A stretch of DNA of 64,000 bases, taken from NCBI GenBank assembly GCA_945643635.1, contig CALZFC010000280.1, positions 263,501 to 327,500 on the forward strand, given 5' to 3'. Shown here in pieces: positions 1-10,265 of this stretch. The stretch is from Allodiplogaster sudhausi. Taxonomy: Eukaryota; Nematoda; Chromadorea; Rhabditida; Diplogasteridae. The position numbers and the translations under genes were made by a program. The notes beneath the pieces were generated by a model that saw only the letters and a list, made by a program, of their open reading frames with translations, did not search any database and was not told where the DNA came from. Numbering within the stretch: position 1 is the first letter of the stretch; each line of letters opens with the position of its first letter.

Positions 1-2110
1 ATTGCATAACTGGACCGTCGCTTTGAGTGCCTGTTGATGTGGACGACTGCGTAGTTTGCATTTCGGACGTGATTCCACTCGTCTTCTTCGTTGTCGATGA
101 GACATTGTTAGGCTTCGCTGACGCGCTAGTGGAGGGTGCCGTCATCTTAGGCGTTATTTCCTCAGTGGGATTAGCTTTCAGTGTTGATTTGTCCGAGTTT
201 GTTGTGTCCGTGTTCTTAGAAAGTGATGTCATTGTACTCTGTTCTAGCAATTCAGCAGGAGTCGACTGTGAGGTTGTTCCGTCCGTCACTGGAGGTTGAG
301 CTGCCGTTTCATCTAATGTCGATTCAGAGAATGTTGTGGTTGTTGCATGTTTAGGCGTCACAACTTCAACGTTAGCATCGCTTTTTCCTTCTGAAGTGGC
401 AGTCGAGCTTGCGTCGAGGATGGTTTTGTCAGTGAATGTTGAGCCTTCAGGAATTCGCTCCTGCAATGTTGTTCGCTGATCTGGGTAGGTGGTTTCGATG
501 TCATCTGAAGTGGTGATATGCACGAATGATTCCGAAGCAGTTGTAAACACGATGGCGTATGGCGATGTAGTAGAGCGCTCATTTCCCGTATTATAGAAAG
601 AATTCTCCCCAACCACGCTGCCGGTTTGAGAGCCTGTTGTTGTGGAAGACTTTGTAGTTTGCACTTCTGATGTGGTTTCACTTGTTTTCTTGGCAGGCGA
701 TGAGACGGCGCGGTTAGGCTTATCTGACATGCTAGTGGAGGGCGTCTTCATCTTAGGCGTCGTTTCCTCTGTGGGATTGGCTTTCAGTGATGATTTGCGC
801 GAGTTTGCTGTCCCAGTCTTCTTAGCAATTGTTGCCATAGTACTCCGTTCCACCAATTCAGCTGTAATCGACCGAGAGGTAATTCCGTCAGTCACTGGAG
901 ATTCAGTTGCCGTCCCCATTGGAGATTCAGTTGCCTTTCCATCTCGTGTCGATGCAGTGACTGATTCAGAGAATCTTGTAGTTGTAGTCTTTTCAGGGGT
1001 CACCACTTCAATGCTCACATCCCTTGTGGTTTCTGCAGTGGCAGTCGAGCTTCCTTCAAGGATAATTTTAATGGTGAATGTGGCAACTTCAGGTGTTCGC
1101 TCCTGCAACGTTGATCGCTGATCCGGGTCGGTCGTCTCAATGTCATCTGAAGTGGGGAAAAGCACGACTGATTCGGGAGTAGTTGTTGATATAAAGGCGA
1201 ATGGCGACGAAGTAGAGCGCTCACTTCCTGTTGTATATAAAGAAGTCTTCTCAGATTCCCCAACCACGCTGCCGCTTTGAGAGCCTGTTGATGGGGACGA
1301 TTTCGTAGTAGTTTGCAGTTCGGATGCGGTTCCACTCGTTTTCTTCGCTGTCGATGAGACAGCGTTGTTAGCAGATGTCACCGCCGCCGAGCTTGAGTCA
1401 TCCAAGGTGGAGGCAGATGAAAGATTGTCATGCGTTCTGCTTGAAGTTCGCCTTTGGTGGTGCCCATTGGTCGTTGATGTTGTCAACGTGGTTATGCTTC
1501 CAGTCGTTGAAGTCGAACTGGAGTGGCCTTTGTCAGGCAGTGGATTTAAATGAGTTGTTGATTTCGTTGTTCCCGTGTCTTGTAGCGTGGGAAAGGGCTT
1601 CTCGTCTTAATGAAAAGAATTAGATTTTTATTGAAAGGATAGGAACACTGTATATGTGTATTCAATAAGTTTTTATTTAGTCGCTTATCACTTCAAGTAC
1701 CAAATACGAATTGTTCACTGACAATTTTACGAATTGAGGGCGCCCAAAGTACTGATATATTAAAGGTGGAGGTACGGCTAATACATATTTGTTGAATCCG
1801 TTACCCGTATCGGATATTTATTTTTCTTTGTGTATACTGCGTAATTTTCTTGCAATTTGAAAATGCTGGATTCCTCGTCTTGATTAGCGTGTCCACAAAA
1901 TTGTCATAGGAGGGCAGCTATGAATGTTAGGGGGGAGGGAAGATGTTGAGCAGCCCGGCTTTTTGCAGTGCCACCAAGGAAATTGGCAGGAGGGTGCAGG
2001 TGGATTGGGCTCTTAAAAGGTTCAATGCCCAAAAGGTTAATCAATTTTGCTGCTGAGAACGGAAACAGACTGGCGAGAAAGAAGAGGCAGAAGACTCGTG
2101 TTCTTCCCAT
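1..2110 (-). CDS. Secreted Ser/Thr-rich mucin-like protein, 5' part of gene, runs off left edge
   Basis: Two exons are visible. The 5' exon starts at ATG 2110 (complement) and encodes a classical signal peptide (MGRTRVFCLFFLASLFPFSA). The second exon opens at about 1608 after a TTCATTAAG acceptor and stays open for about 535 codons to base 1. The long exon is dominated by Thr, Ser, Glu, Pro and Lys (runs such as STTTGS, TTTKSS, SETTSE) and consists of three diverged repeats of about 610-650 bp. This composition is typical of O-glycosylated extracellular mucins, so the product is probably secreted or apical matrix. The exact donor of the signal-peptide exon is uncertain because no GT in it gives an obvious phase match. 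Joining the two exons rests on strand, spacing and composition. No folded domain is recognised in the visible part. Confidence 0.6.
20..1350 (-). repeat. Coding tandem repeat of about 0.6 kb in the mucin exon, three copies
   Basis: The block beginning GAGTGCCTGTTG (about 25) recurs as GAGAGCCTGTTG at about 630 and 1279. The following sequence aligns through each unit, including the repeated TCATCTGAAGTGG and CTAGTGGAGGG segments. The period differs between copies (about 605 and 650 bp) but keeps the reading frame open, as expected for a coding repeat under length turnover. Confidence 0.7.
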
Positions 2111-2119
2111 CCGGAAAAT

Positions 2120-4290
2120 AAATTCATATAGGCCACGGTGTTATATTTGTGGGTGGAAAATGAAAGATATAATAAATCCCTTTACAAGCTCAAGGGCTAC
2201 AAAAATATCATTGATCTCACGGCGAACAGATAAAGATTATAAATGAACGTGTTCTAGGGGTTCAGGATAAGAGAGAGCGAAAGGCCACATCTAATAAACG
2301 CTAATCTAGTGCAACATCTTTGAACTTTCTCAATCTGTATATTAAAAGATAACTTACGAAGGGCCAAACTTCCATACAGAATTCTAACAGTGGGCGAACA
2401 TATACAACGTAAAGGCAAAGGCGAAGTAAGAAGTGAATATTACGCGACCAAAAGCTCCTCAAACTATGAAATTGGAGTGAATACGGCCGAGGGAGCAGAA
2501 GAATTAAAACTGTTGAGCCTACGAGAGACTTTATATGTATGTATGTATGTAGTGAAGTCTCGAGAGGAACTGAAAAGCGGTATTGAGTCAGACACGGTGA
2601 AGCAATAGGAGACGGCGCAGACAAAGTGTTGAGTCGGCAGGGAGGAGAGATGAAGAATTCCTCCTCGTTTTGTGCATTCAGTGTCATAAGCAGGAGAGAG
2701 AGGGAGATAGTAGACAAGAGAAAGAGATTGGCGAAAGAAACTCTTTTCTTGGCCGCCCAAGTGGCTGAACGGGCGAAGGAGCCTTCGCTGGTGAAGGCAG
2801 GGTGAATAGCGTGAAGAGAGAGAGAGCGAGCGGAAGAAAGAGGGGGAGAGAGGGTTCCAGCTGTACATAAAGAGGGGGGGGGGGGAGTTCTGAAGCAGTG
2901 GTATCAAATGGACTGACGTCCGTGAAACCTCCCTGCCCGAGGGCAGTTTCATCTTAAGTGATCGCAAGTCTCCGTCCGGACTCACAATGGGATGGAGAAT
3001 ACGAACAAGGTGCTACTGACTTCTTCGCAAGTTCCATTCTCGAAGAAGAGCGCTCGAGAAAGGTACAAATTCATCCGTTTTGAATAGAGATGAGAGAGAG
3101 GAAATTGAAGAACATGATGGAGATTGGGATATAGAAAACAATCGGCCTTGTTGCCTGGTGCGGATCATTTACATTCTCAAAAAGAGGGCGAGAGTTAAGC
3201 ATAGCTTCAATTTCAGAGACTAGAGTTCGAAAAGAGAACAGGGTAAGAACAGAATTAAGAATTGTTTTTGTCATGGTTTCTTTGACACTCTTAACAAGGC
3301 GTTGTCAGGGCGAGAATGAAGTGTTAAAATGCCAAGATATTTTAGTAGTGGTCAGATTGAGGTTGACGGATGGAGAGTCTGCAATTTGTCTCCAAGGATG
3401 CGTTAGTGCAACGAGAACACAATTGGATCCATTATGGCCAACAATTGAAGAGGTTACGCCGGGCGGCTTACAAATCATTTAAATACTTCTAAGAAGACCC
3501 CGCGGAAAAATCATCAACTAGATCTAGATGGACGGCACGGTATACGAGACAGATAAAAAGAATGACATATAATTTATGCGGTTGAGAGGAGAGAAAGTCT
3601 CTTATGAAGAAGGGGGCCATGCCATTTTGAACAGTATTAGAGAACGGAGGTGACTGGCAGAGTCTTGACTTTTGTCCCTGATCTCCAAGATAACAGAAAA
3701 TATTCCTTTAACATTCCCTTTATTTGTTCCATTGCAAAGTGCATATTCTTGGCATCACTTATTAGCCATTCTTACAGAGTCATCAGGACAGATCTATATT
3801 TTGATCACTTTGAAAAATCGATTAATATCCTTGTGATAAATGCTCAACGAATTCCACGAATAAACACCTATAGATATACCTTGCTTCTTCGTAGTTGACT
3901 ACCAGCGAAGCCCTCTGAGACAAGTGTATAATATACTGTCGCCATGTACACATGTCCATATGATATCGGGTTCTAACTGCGAGCTCCAGAGAATATTCGC
4001 TAATTTTGAGATTTATTATGCAATTTTTTTAAGGTAATCATCTCTTCCCAATCAGTAATGATGCTCAGTTTCTCATTTAGCATTCTTCTCTCTTCTCTTT
4101 CTCTCTCTCTCTCTCTCTATCTCTCTCACTCACTTTCTTATATAGATTTGTCGGTTAGAACTAAATTTCGTATTCAATCAAGATACGGCACAATAAAATG
4201 AGTATGTCTCGAATGAGTGAGGGTAATGGAGCTCGTAAAAGTGTGCAGCTAGGAGTACGAGAGATAGAGTGCTACACCATATATGTAGAT
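2120..4290. other. Intergenic, low-complexity purine-rich DNA
   Basis: I see no convincing gene here. The stretch holds GA-rich low complexity, a poly-G run near 2877-2885, TATG repeats near 2539 and a CT tract at about 4089-4130. The ORFs are short, overlap on both strands and lack domain-like sequence. Confidence 0.4.
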
Positions 4291-4326
4291 GCAGAGATAA
4301 GAAAGGAAAATAGAGGAAGAGAGCGC

Positions 4327-4809
4327 ACCAGCAAGTACCATTGAAGAGCGCGACAGTATACTGCAACCTCCGGCTTCAAGATTGGAGATGCAATGCGGTT
4401 TTCACTTCGCCTCGCCTTCTCTTTTCCTGCCCATCCTCCTGCTCATTATTTTAATGTCCCTGGCTTCTGCCCTTCGCAACCGTCTTCTTCCCATTGCGAC
4501 CATCTCGGACATCTTCCCGATTTTCCTTCTCCCTTTCACTCTCTCTGTCTGCCTCTCTTTCACTCTCTTTCTCTCATCAAATTCACGTATTTATTGCCTG
4601 CTTCATTGCCTTATGCATCATTCTTTTGATGAAAAGGAGAAACAAAAATGACAAATCGAGAATGGATGAGGCCTCCGTGAAATTCGCTGCTTCCATAGCT
4701 ACCTTCACCACCAAACATCTCACTCGTCACAAACCACTCCCGTCCACACCTGACATTAAAAACCAATACTGCTTCCTACTTATAATAGACATTTTCAATA
4801 CCATAACCC
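4327..4809 (+). repeat. Dispersed repeat copy A (pair of 18236-18727)
   Basis: About 440 bp (core 4369-4809) is almost identical, in the same orientation, to 18287-18727, and a more diverged match extends upstream to about 4290. The core contains pyrimidine-rich sequence and a short open frame that is the same in both copies. The pair brackets the Harbinger/BEL nest. No terminal repeats or target duplication are visible, so it may be a non-LTR or segmental duplicate. Confidence 0.8.
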
Positions 4810-5700
4810 AAAGACATACTCTATTATTTCTTTAAGTAAGCACGAACTTAAAAGTGAATCAAACCAAGAAGCAATAAACACGCCTAGTGCCGATATTCCG
4901 TTATCTCTTCGGATACCGTTATCCTCGACTCTCTAAAAAATCTTGGCGCTGGACCGCTTTCCCACTTCAACGAGTCCGCACTATTTCTGTTATAGTTCCC
5001 CTCCCTCTTCCCCTATCTTTCTCTCTGTCTCCTAATCTCTGTCTCTCTCTCTATCGTTCTTTTTCTCTCTCTCTCTCCCTCTCTCTCCTTCTTCTCCAAC
5101 CCATTCCCGTCTCAATCCGGTCGTCTTACTGTTTTACTGTGTCTATCGTCCATTTCTATTATTTCTTCAGAGATTCTCGGAGGCCCGTGAAATATAGTAG
5201 AAATCGATGAATCTCTCTTTTACTGTTTAGTTGTTATATACACAGCGCAGATAGTTCAGAACATTAGCACGCTGGTGATAGTTATCTTTGATAGTTGGCG
5301 CCATAATATGAAATTAGTGCGAGAGTAGTATGAGGATTCATAAAAAAAATACGGTACTATTTCGGCATTCATACCCCATAAAACCAAAATTTTCAAAAGA
5401 AAAAAATTCAGAAAGTTACCCCATGGGGATTCGTGATGCGAAGACACAGAACATGAAGTTCGTTTTGCCCTGTTTTGCCAATTTCGGTAGTTTTACGGCA
5501 GGTGATAAATCTCTTTCAAGTTGGCTAGAACCCTCTCCATGGTGCTTATTTGTTGTACCGAAATAGCCATATTTCGGGCGCCTATAAATTTATCGAATAA
5601 ATATTTTTTACGCCTAGATTTCCAATGGGACGCCTTTAAATCCTTGTGCCCGCGTTCTTATTCGTATGCTATCTTTGCACATAATATGAGTAATCGAAGA
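4810..5700. other. No gene seen; CT-rich and AT-rich spacer
   Basis: The stretch contains CT microsatellite at about 5028-5094 followed by AT-rich DNA. Short ORFs on both strands have no recognisable domain. Part of it could be the upstream portion of the LTR whose promoter lies at 5803. Confidence 0.35.
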
Positions 5701-5802
5701 GGTCATGAAGCGCAGAAATAAGCAGCACACGAATAATTACGATGTTGATCTGACAAGCATAGAGGGCGGGTAACTTGCGCCACGGTCCTCCTCTCCTCTC
5801 CT

Positions 5803-5946
5803 TATATAAGTATACTATCTGATCTAATCCCACACACACCTCTCTTCCACTCAACACCGTTGCTTTGTGCTTGTCGATAAACCTTGTCATTATAACCGCA
5901 ACTCTTCCCCAACAAAACTGTGAGAACCCCGGCATCCCGGAACAAC
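5803..5946 (+). promoter_or_regulatory. Probable LTR promoter and 5' LTR end of a BEL/Pao element
   Basis: A TATATAAG box at 5803-5810 sits about 140 bp upstream of a primer-binding-like site (5947-5964) and about 320 bp upstream of a gag-like ATG (6122). This is the usual LTR-PBS-gag order. The left LTR boundary and a matching 3' LTR were not found, so the LTR assignment is inference. Confidence 0.45.
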
Positions 5947-5964
5947 TGGTGCGTCGGCCCGATC
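5947..5964 (+). other. Candidate tRNA primer-binding site, tRNA-Gly type
   Basis: TGGTGCGTCGGCCCGATC resembles the complement of the 3' end of eukaryotic tRNA-Gly (TGGTGCATCGGCC...), with a few mismatches. It begins with TGG, as a site complementary to the CCA end must. It lies directly after the presumed LTR. Confidence 0.45.
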
Positions 5965-6121
5965 ACAGTCTGTTAACATTTCGCCTGACGAGAGTGATCA
6001 CCAGCCCTCCGGTGTCAACCTTGCCGTACTCGACCAGAGCGACCAACAGCCCTCCGGAGTCTGTGCCTCTCGTCGGCCTCCTGTCAATTTTTATCACTTT
6101 GTTTGAACAACTCTTGACGAC

Positions 6122-6247
6122 ATGTCAACTGCTGATCTCTCGTCATCGGATCAGCCATCTAATCACTCCGATCTATTCGATCTAAAATCTACGAATGAAG
6201 TGAAAGAATCATTCACTCAAGCCAAGCGGCAGCTAACGAAAATGTGA
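6122..6247 (+). pseudogene. BEL/Pao gag N-terminal fragment, interrupted
   Basis: An ATG at 6122 opens 41 codons rich in Ser, Asp and Lys (begins MSTADLSSSDQPSNHSD) and ends at TGA 6245-6247. The position after the promoter and primer-binding site suggests the start of gag. The Harbinger terminal repeat begins 70 bp later, and a BEL-type gag segment resumes on its far side at about 17600, so the element was probably split by that insertion. Confidence 0.45.
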
Positions 6248-6316
6248 AATGATAGGAAGCTGAAGGAAATGCTGGAAATAGCTACATCCTTCTCTGCACC
6301 AATTGCAATTGAATCT

Positions 6317-7598
6317 GTCAAAAAGTTTTCGAAATTTTTTTCTCTCTTAGTTATTAGTCGAAATGCTCCAAAATTTTGGAAGACCATATCTACCGTTATA
6401 CTTAATATTTCTCAATAATCTTTACAGTGGTAGATTCCTTGTTCAAAACTACACAAACAAGTCCATGGAGACCATTTTCGAAAAATAAAATTTAAATGAC
6501 TTTTGTCCAATTTAATTTTTTGAAATTGGTTTTCAGGCGATAACTTTTTTTTTAGTATGACTTGTCAAAACTGAATCTTCCATATTAAAGAGGAGAAATC
6601 TCATTCAAACTTAAACAATTGTTACACAAAATGGTCCACTCGATGTAGTTTTTAATTCTCTTCAAAATGGTATTTGATTTGTACATAACAAATTAACTCT
6701 TAAAGTCGAAAATTAATTTTTTGTGTTTAAGGCCACTTTCTGGTGTAAAAATAGCCGTTCTTTTGACCATTAATGGGTTTTGTACACCGATTTTCCACAC
6801 AATATTTATACTGTGCGAAAGAGCAGCTAAAACTGCGTCGGAAAAATCGGAGGACCATTTTTTGGGGAATATGTATTTGAATGCAGGCATTGCTGAATAT
6901 TTTTTAGCAAATATTTCAAAATTTTTCTTTTGAAGCATCTAGCACTCAATAATGGGCATTCCATGATTCTTGGAAATTCTTTTATGATATACCACTCAAA
7001 AGGACTCAAAAAGTCAAGAAATTTCATTTTTACGAGCTATGCTGGCGAAACAAATGTACGAAACTCCTTCGAAGGCAACTATCAGGTCATTTATGAGCCG
7101 GATGGCCAAAAATGTCATATCAATTCGAAAGAGCAGAGACGTTTACATAATATATCCACCGATGAAAGAGCAAAACCTGTACATGTTTCAGAAATCTTGA
7201 AATTTCGAAAAAAAATCGACTACAGGATTCGACTATTTTGAGCTGTTCTGCGAAAGCTAATAAAACTATAAGCTATCTTCTGAAAACTCTACCATATTGT
7301 CTGTTGAGACGAGAATCATGAATTTGATGTTCATTTTCTACTTTTGAGTACCATCCATGGTACGCTTGATCGAAATGAAATTTTTTTGCATATTTTATTT
7401 CATTCTTCTGGCAAAGGTACCATGGATGGTACTCAAAAGTAGAAAATGAACATCAAATTCAGGTTTCTTGTCTCAACAAACATTATGGTAGAGTTTTCCG
7501 AACATAGTTTCCATTTTTACCAGCGTTCGTAGAACAGCTCAAAATAGTCGAATCCTGCCGCCGTAGTAAAGTGTCTCTTTTTTGGGGGGAGAACTCCC
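6317..7598 (+). repeat. Left terminal inverted repeat of the Harbinger element
   Basis: This arm matches 16465-17481 in reverse complement along its length, with many point differences, and carries a 329-bp palindromic insertion (7226-7554) absent from the other arm. ORFs inside it are mirrored in the right arm and are not genes. Confidence 0.85.
7226..7554. mobile_element. Palindromic MITE inserted in the left Harbinger TIR
   Basis: The segment begins GATTCGACTATTTTGAGC and ends with its reverse complement. The inverted arms continue inward, including GTACCATCCATGG and its partner around 7351 and 7419. The right Harbinger arm has the uninterrupted site (GGCTGTAGTCC near 16500), which fixes the insertion. 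The flanks read CAG and CTG, so the target-site duplication is ambiguous. Confidence 0.8.
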
Positions 7599-7734
7599 AG
7601 GCCTTCCCTCACCTGGAAACGTCTGAATCTCTTACGAAAATGCCCTATTTCTCTGTCTCTAACGCGTCTCCCGCCATATCTGGCGGAGTTCCCCCACCCT
7701 CCACCCGGCAAAATGATGTCCGGCAACTCTCGCG

Positions 7735-7891
7735 GAAGAACAGAGACATTGAGAGTGTGTTTAAAAGTGAGAGACACGACCTGCCGGGTGGAGGAGATTT
7801 GCTACGCTATAGTCATAGCGTCGCAAATCTCCCCCACCCGGCAACTTGCGTCTCTCTCTTTTAAACACACTCTCGATGTCTCTGTCCTCGA
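7735..7891. repeat. Short foldback upstream of the Myb/SANT gene
   Basis: CAGAGACATTGAGAGTGTG at 7741 is mirrored by CACTCTCGATGTCTCTG ending at about 7885. The middle pairs GCCGGGTGGAGGAGATTTG with CAAATCTCCCCCACCCGGC around a short centre (CTATAGTCATAG). It could be a small MITE or a structured element in the promoter region of the downstream gene. Confidence 0.7.
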
Positions 7892-8075
7892 AGAATTCTC
7901 CGGAGATCGGCCTGTTCCGAAAATAATTCAATTCCAATCTTGCTTATTAGTAGGATATTCGTAACTGCGTCCTTGCAAATTTTGAAAAGCGTATTGTTAT
8001 TTGTTTCTACAAATGGGATTTGCTTATTGTTGTGCTTTGTATTTTGCCATCATGTTGTAACAATTTGTTTAGCCT

Positions 8076-9811
8076 ATGGAGGGTGGTCCCAAGTTCACTC
8101 CAGCGCAGTCCGACTTCATCGAGAGTGCCTACGACAGCCGCGAGAGTCTCTTCTCTGGAAATGCCAAGCGAGGCAAAGATGATAACCAGAAAAGGAACGC
8201 AATCTGGAAGAAGATAGAAGATCGCTTCTTGGTCAAGTTCCGCGTCCACCGGCCTGCCGAGAAACTCAAGGATCATCTTAAGTATCGTAAGAAGACTTTG
8301 AAGGAGAAGACAGCAAAGTGGAACAAGTTTGCATTTTCTTTATAGGATTTCTGTTTGCTTGTCTTTTCATTCTTTCATATATTTTTTGGAATCGTTATTT
8401 ATGGATGCCTATATCAGTGAGCAGGATGTTTTGTTACTTTAGGTATCTAACAGCTACTGGCGGCGGGCTGGATGAGGAAGCCGAGAAACTGAGGGCCGAG
8501 CTAACAGATGAGCTCGGATACACCGACTACCTGCTCTGCCGGATGTTCGCCTCTACCCCAACATTCACTGGCGTTGGGGAAAAAGAGTTAGAAACTGGTG
8601 TGAGACCTTTTTACCTGCTCCTTTTCACCTGGTTTGAATATGTGCATTTGCTTTTAAGTGGCTTCCGAATAACGAGGGCGCGGCGGCGAGCGATTCTACT
8701 CAACCGGGTCCTCTCGAGTCAGCTGGCTCGGTTCCTGCTATTATTAAGGTGATAATAGTGATAATAATGTGATAATAGTTGTGATAATTGTGATGGTGCT
8801 CAACATTTATAGGTCGAGCAGCAGGAGCATCCTCCACGTGCTTTTGCCCGCACTCATGCGCATGGAGAAGGGTCGAATAAGAAGCACGCGCGCCGTCTCC
8901 CCATGAAAAGAACTCGCAGTCGCGAGCTGGAGGTAACTGAAGTTTTTTCTAAGATATTTTAAAAACGTTTACCCTTGATGACTGTTACTGGTTTGTTTGT
9001 GGCTATTGTTGCTGTTGAGATTTGTTATTGCTACTCTTTTGTTGCTATTGAGAGCCCTCAATCCGGTTTGACGTCCTCAGTGGACGAAGATAGCGAGGAG
9101 GAAGAAGCTGCTCCGCGCAATCGAAGCAAAAGGTCTGGCCGCGTATCAGAACAGCACGTCCGCCAAGCAATGATCGACATGTTCAAGGTACTTTTTGCTT
9201 TTACTTTACTTGTTTTTTTTTGGAACCCAGGAAGAATACTTGACTCTCCGTAAATAATGCATTCAATTTCCTTCGTTTGCCTTGCTCCCACTACTCAAAT
9301 TTAATATTCAGAAAACTACTAACATGTCGTTTTGTTCATATCCAACCGCATTGTTAAGAAAAAAAGAGCCGATGCTAAGTATGCTTGTGATTATGTTTAT
9401 TTCAGGCTCAAGAAAACGCAGCTTTGGCACAACAGGACGCGGCGACGAAGACTGCGATCCTTGTTAGCAAGATCCACGAGAAGCTGAGCAGTGACGACAT
9501 CTGCATTCATCATAACCAGGTGCTTATGAATGTTAGGTATTATAATACTTTTCTTTCTTTCGCTTTCTTTTTTCATTGATTTTCTTTTACGTTCTTTTTT
9601 CGTTATATGCATGAAAACATCAATGCTTCTTGTTCGTTGTTACAACTAAATTTATTATTATTTTTCTAAGCTACAGCCGTCAAGTCTCGAGGACGTGTTC
9701 ACGGGGCCGATGTTCCAGACTCTCTATCCTGCCAGCTCGGTCAACAACAACAACAACACGATCAATAACAGAGCGAACTCCGCGCCAAGCGCGGCCTCTG
9801 TTTTTTCATTT
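8076..9811 (+). CDS. Harbinger-associated Myb/SANT-like DNA-binding protein, 7 exons
   Basis: Exons by GT-AG and frame are 8076-8326, 8443-8599, 8659-8748, 8813-8932, 9053-9187, 9406-9519 and 9671-9811, giving a 335-residue protein. Residues 1-85 form a Myb/SANT-like (trihelix) domain starting MEGGPKFTPAQSDFIESAYD, with the W-K-K-I-E-D-R-F helix. The rest is low-complexity and charged (an acidic run near residues 218-222, Arg/Lys-rich stretches, an Asn run near the C-terminus). In PIF/Harbinger transposons the Myb-like protein helps move the transposase to the nucleus and binds the ends. Its position inside the TIRs, divergent from the transposase gene, fits that role. All phases close without a stop, so this copy looks intact. 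The exon 5 acceptor (ATTGAG) is the least certain. Confidence 0.75.
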
Positions 9812-9819
9812 GAGTATTA

Positions 9820-10265
9820 GGTTGGACTATAGATTATTTATTCGCTCTTTTTTTACTTCTGTTGTTATTGCAATAGCTTGTTTTCTTGATAGCATATTTA
9901 TAATATTGTTCGAACAGAAATAGAACATAACATATTACGGTAGCTTATACTGTAGACTATGGAGACATGATATTTTATATTAGCATAAGTTATTGTTTTT
10001 TTTAAAGCATATCCTTTTTCAGTTCGAATATTACTGAAGATATTACGGTTTTTTTTTGAGAAGAAAGAACTATATTGCATTTCGTTTGCACGTTTTCTTT
10101 TATTAATACAATATAATGGAAGGTATTTAATAGAACATGATAGACGGTATTAATAGTACTTAATTGACGTTATTAATAGAACTTAATATAGGCATATTAC
10201 GGTTCTTACGATTAGAGAAGTAATTTAATTGCATTTAAGTACAGATTGTTCCATTTCAGAGTGTT
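9820..10265. other. AT-rich spacer, no gene seen
   Basis: AT-rich sequence with three copies of ATATTACGGT (about 9931, 10033 and 10195). It could be the remnant 5' leader of the BEL fragment that follows, but no LTR pair was found. Confidence 0.35.

Noticed and set aside
4382..4835. Three overlapping plus-strand ORFs repeated at 18.3-18.9 kb
   Set aside because: They come from pyrimidine-rich repeat sequence; the duplicated DNA explains their conservation, and no domain or splice context supports a gene.
6693..7241. ORFs inside the Harbinger terminal repeats
   Set aside because: The same ORFs occur in mirror image at 16.4-17.1 kb and follow the AT-rich repeat; no domain is present.
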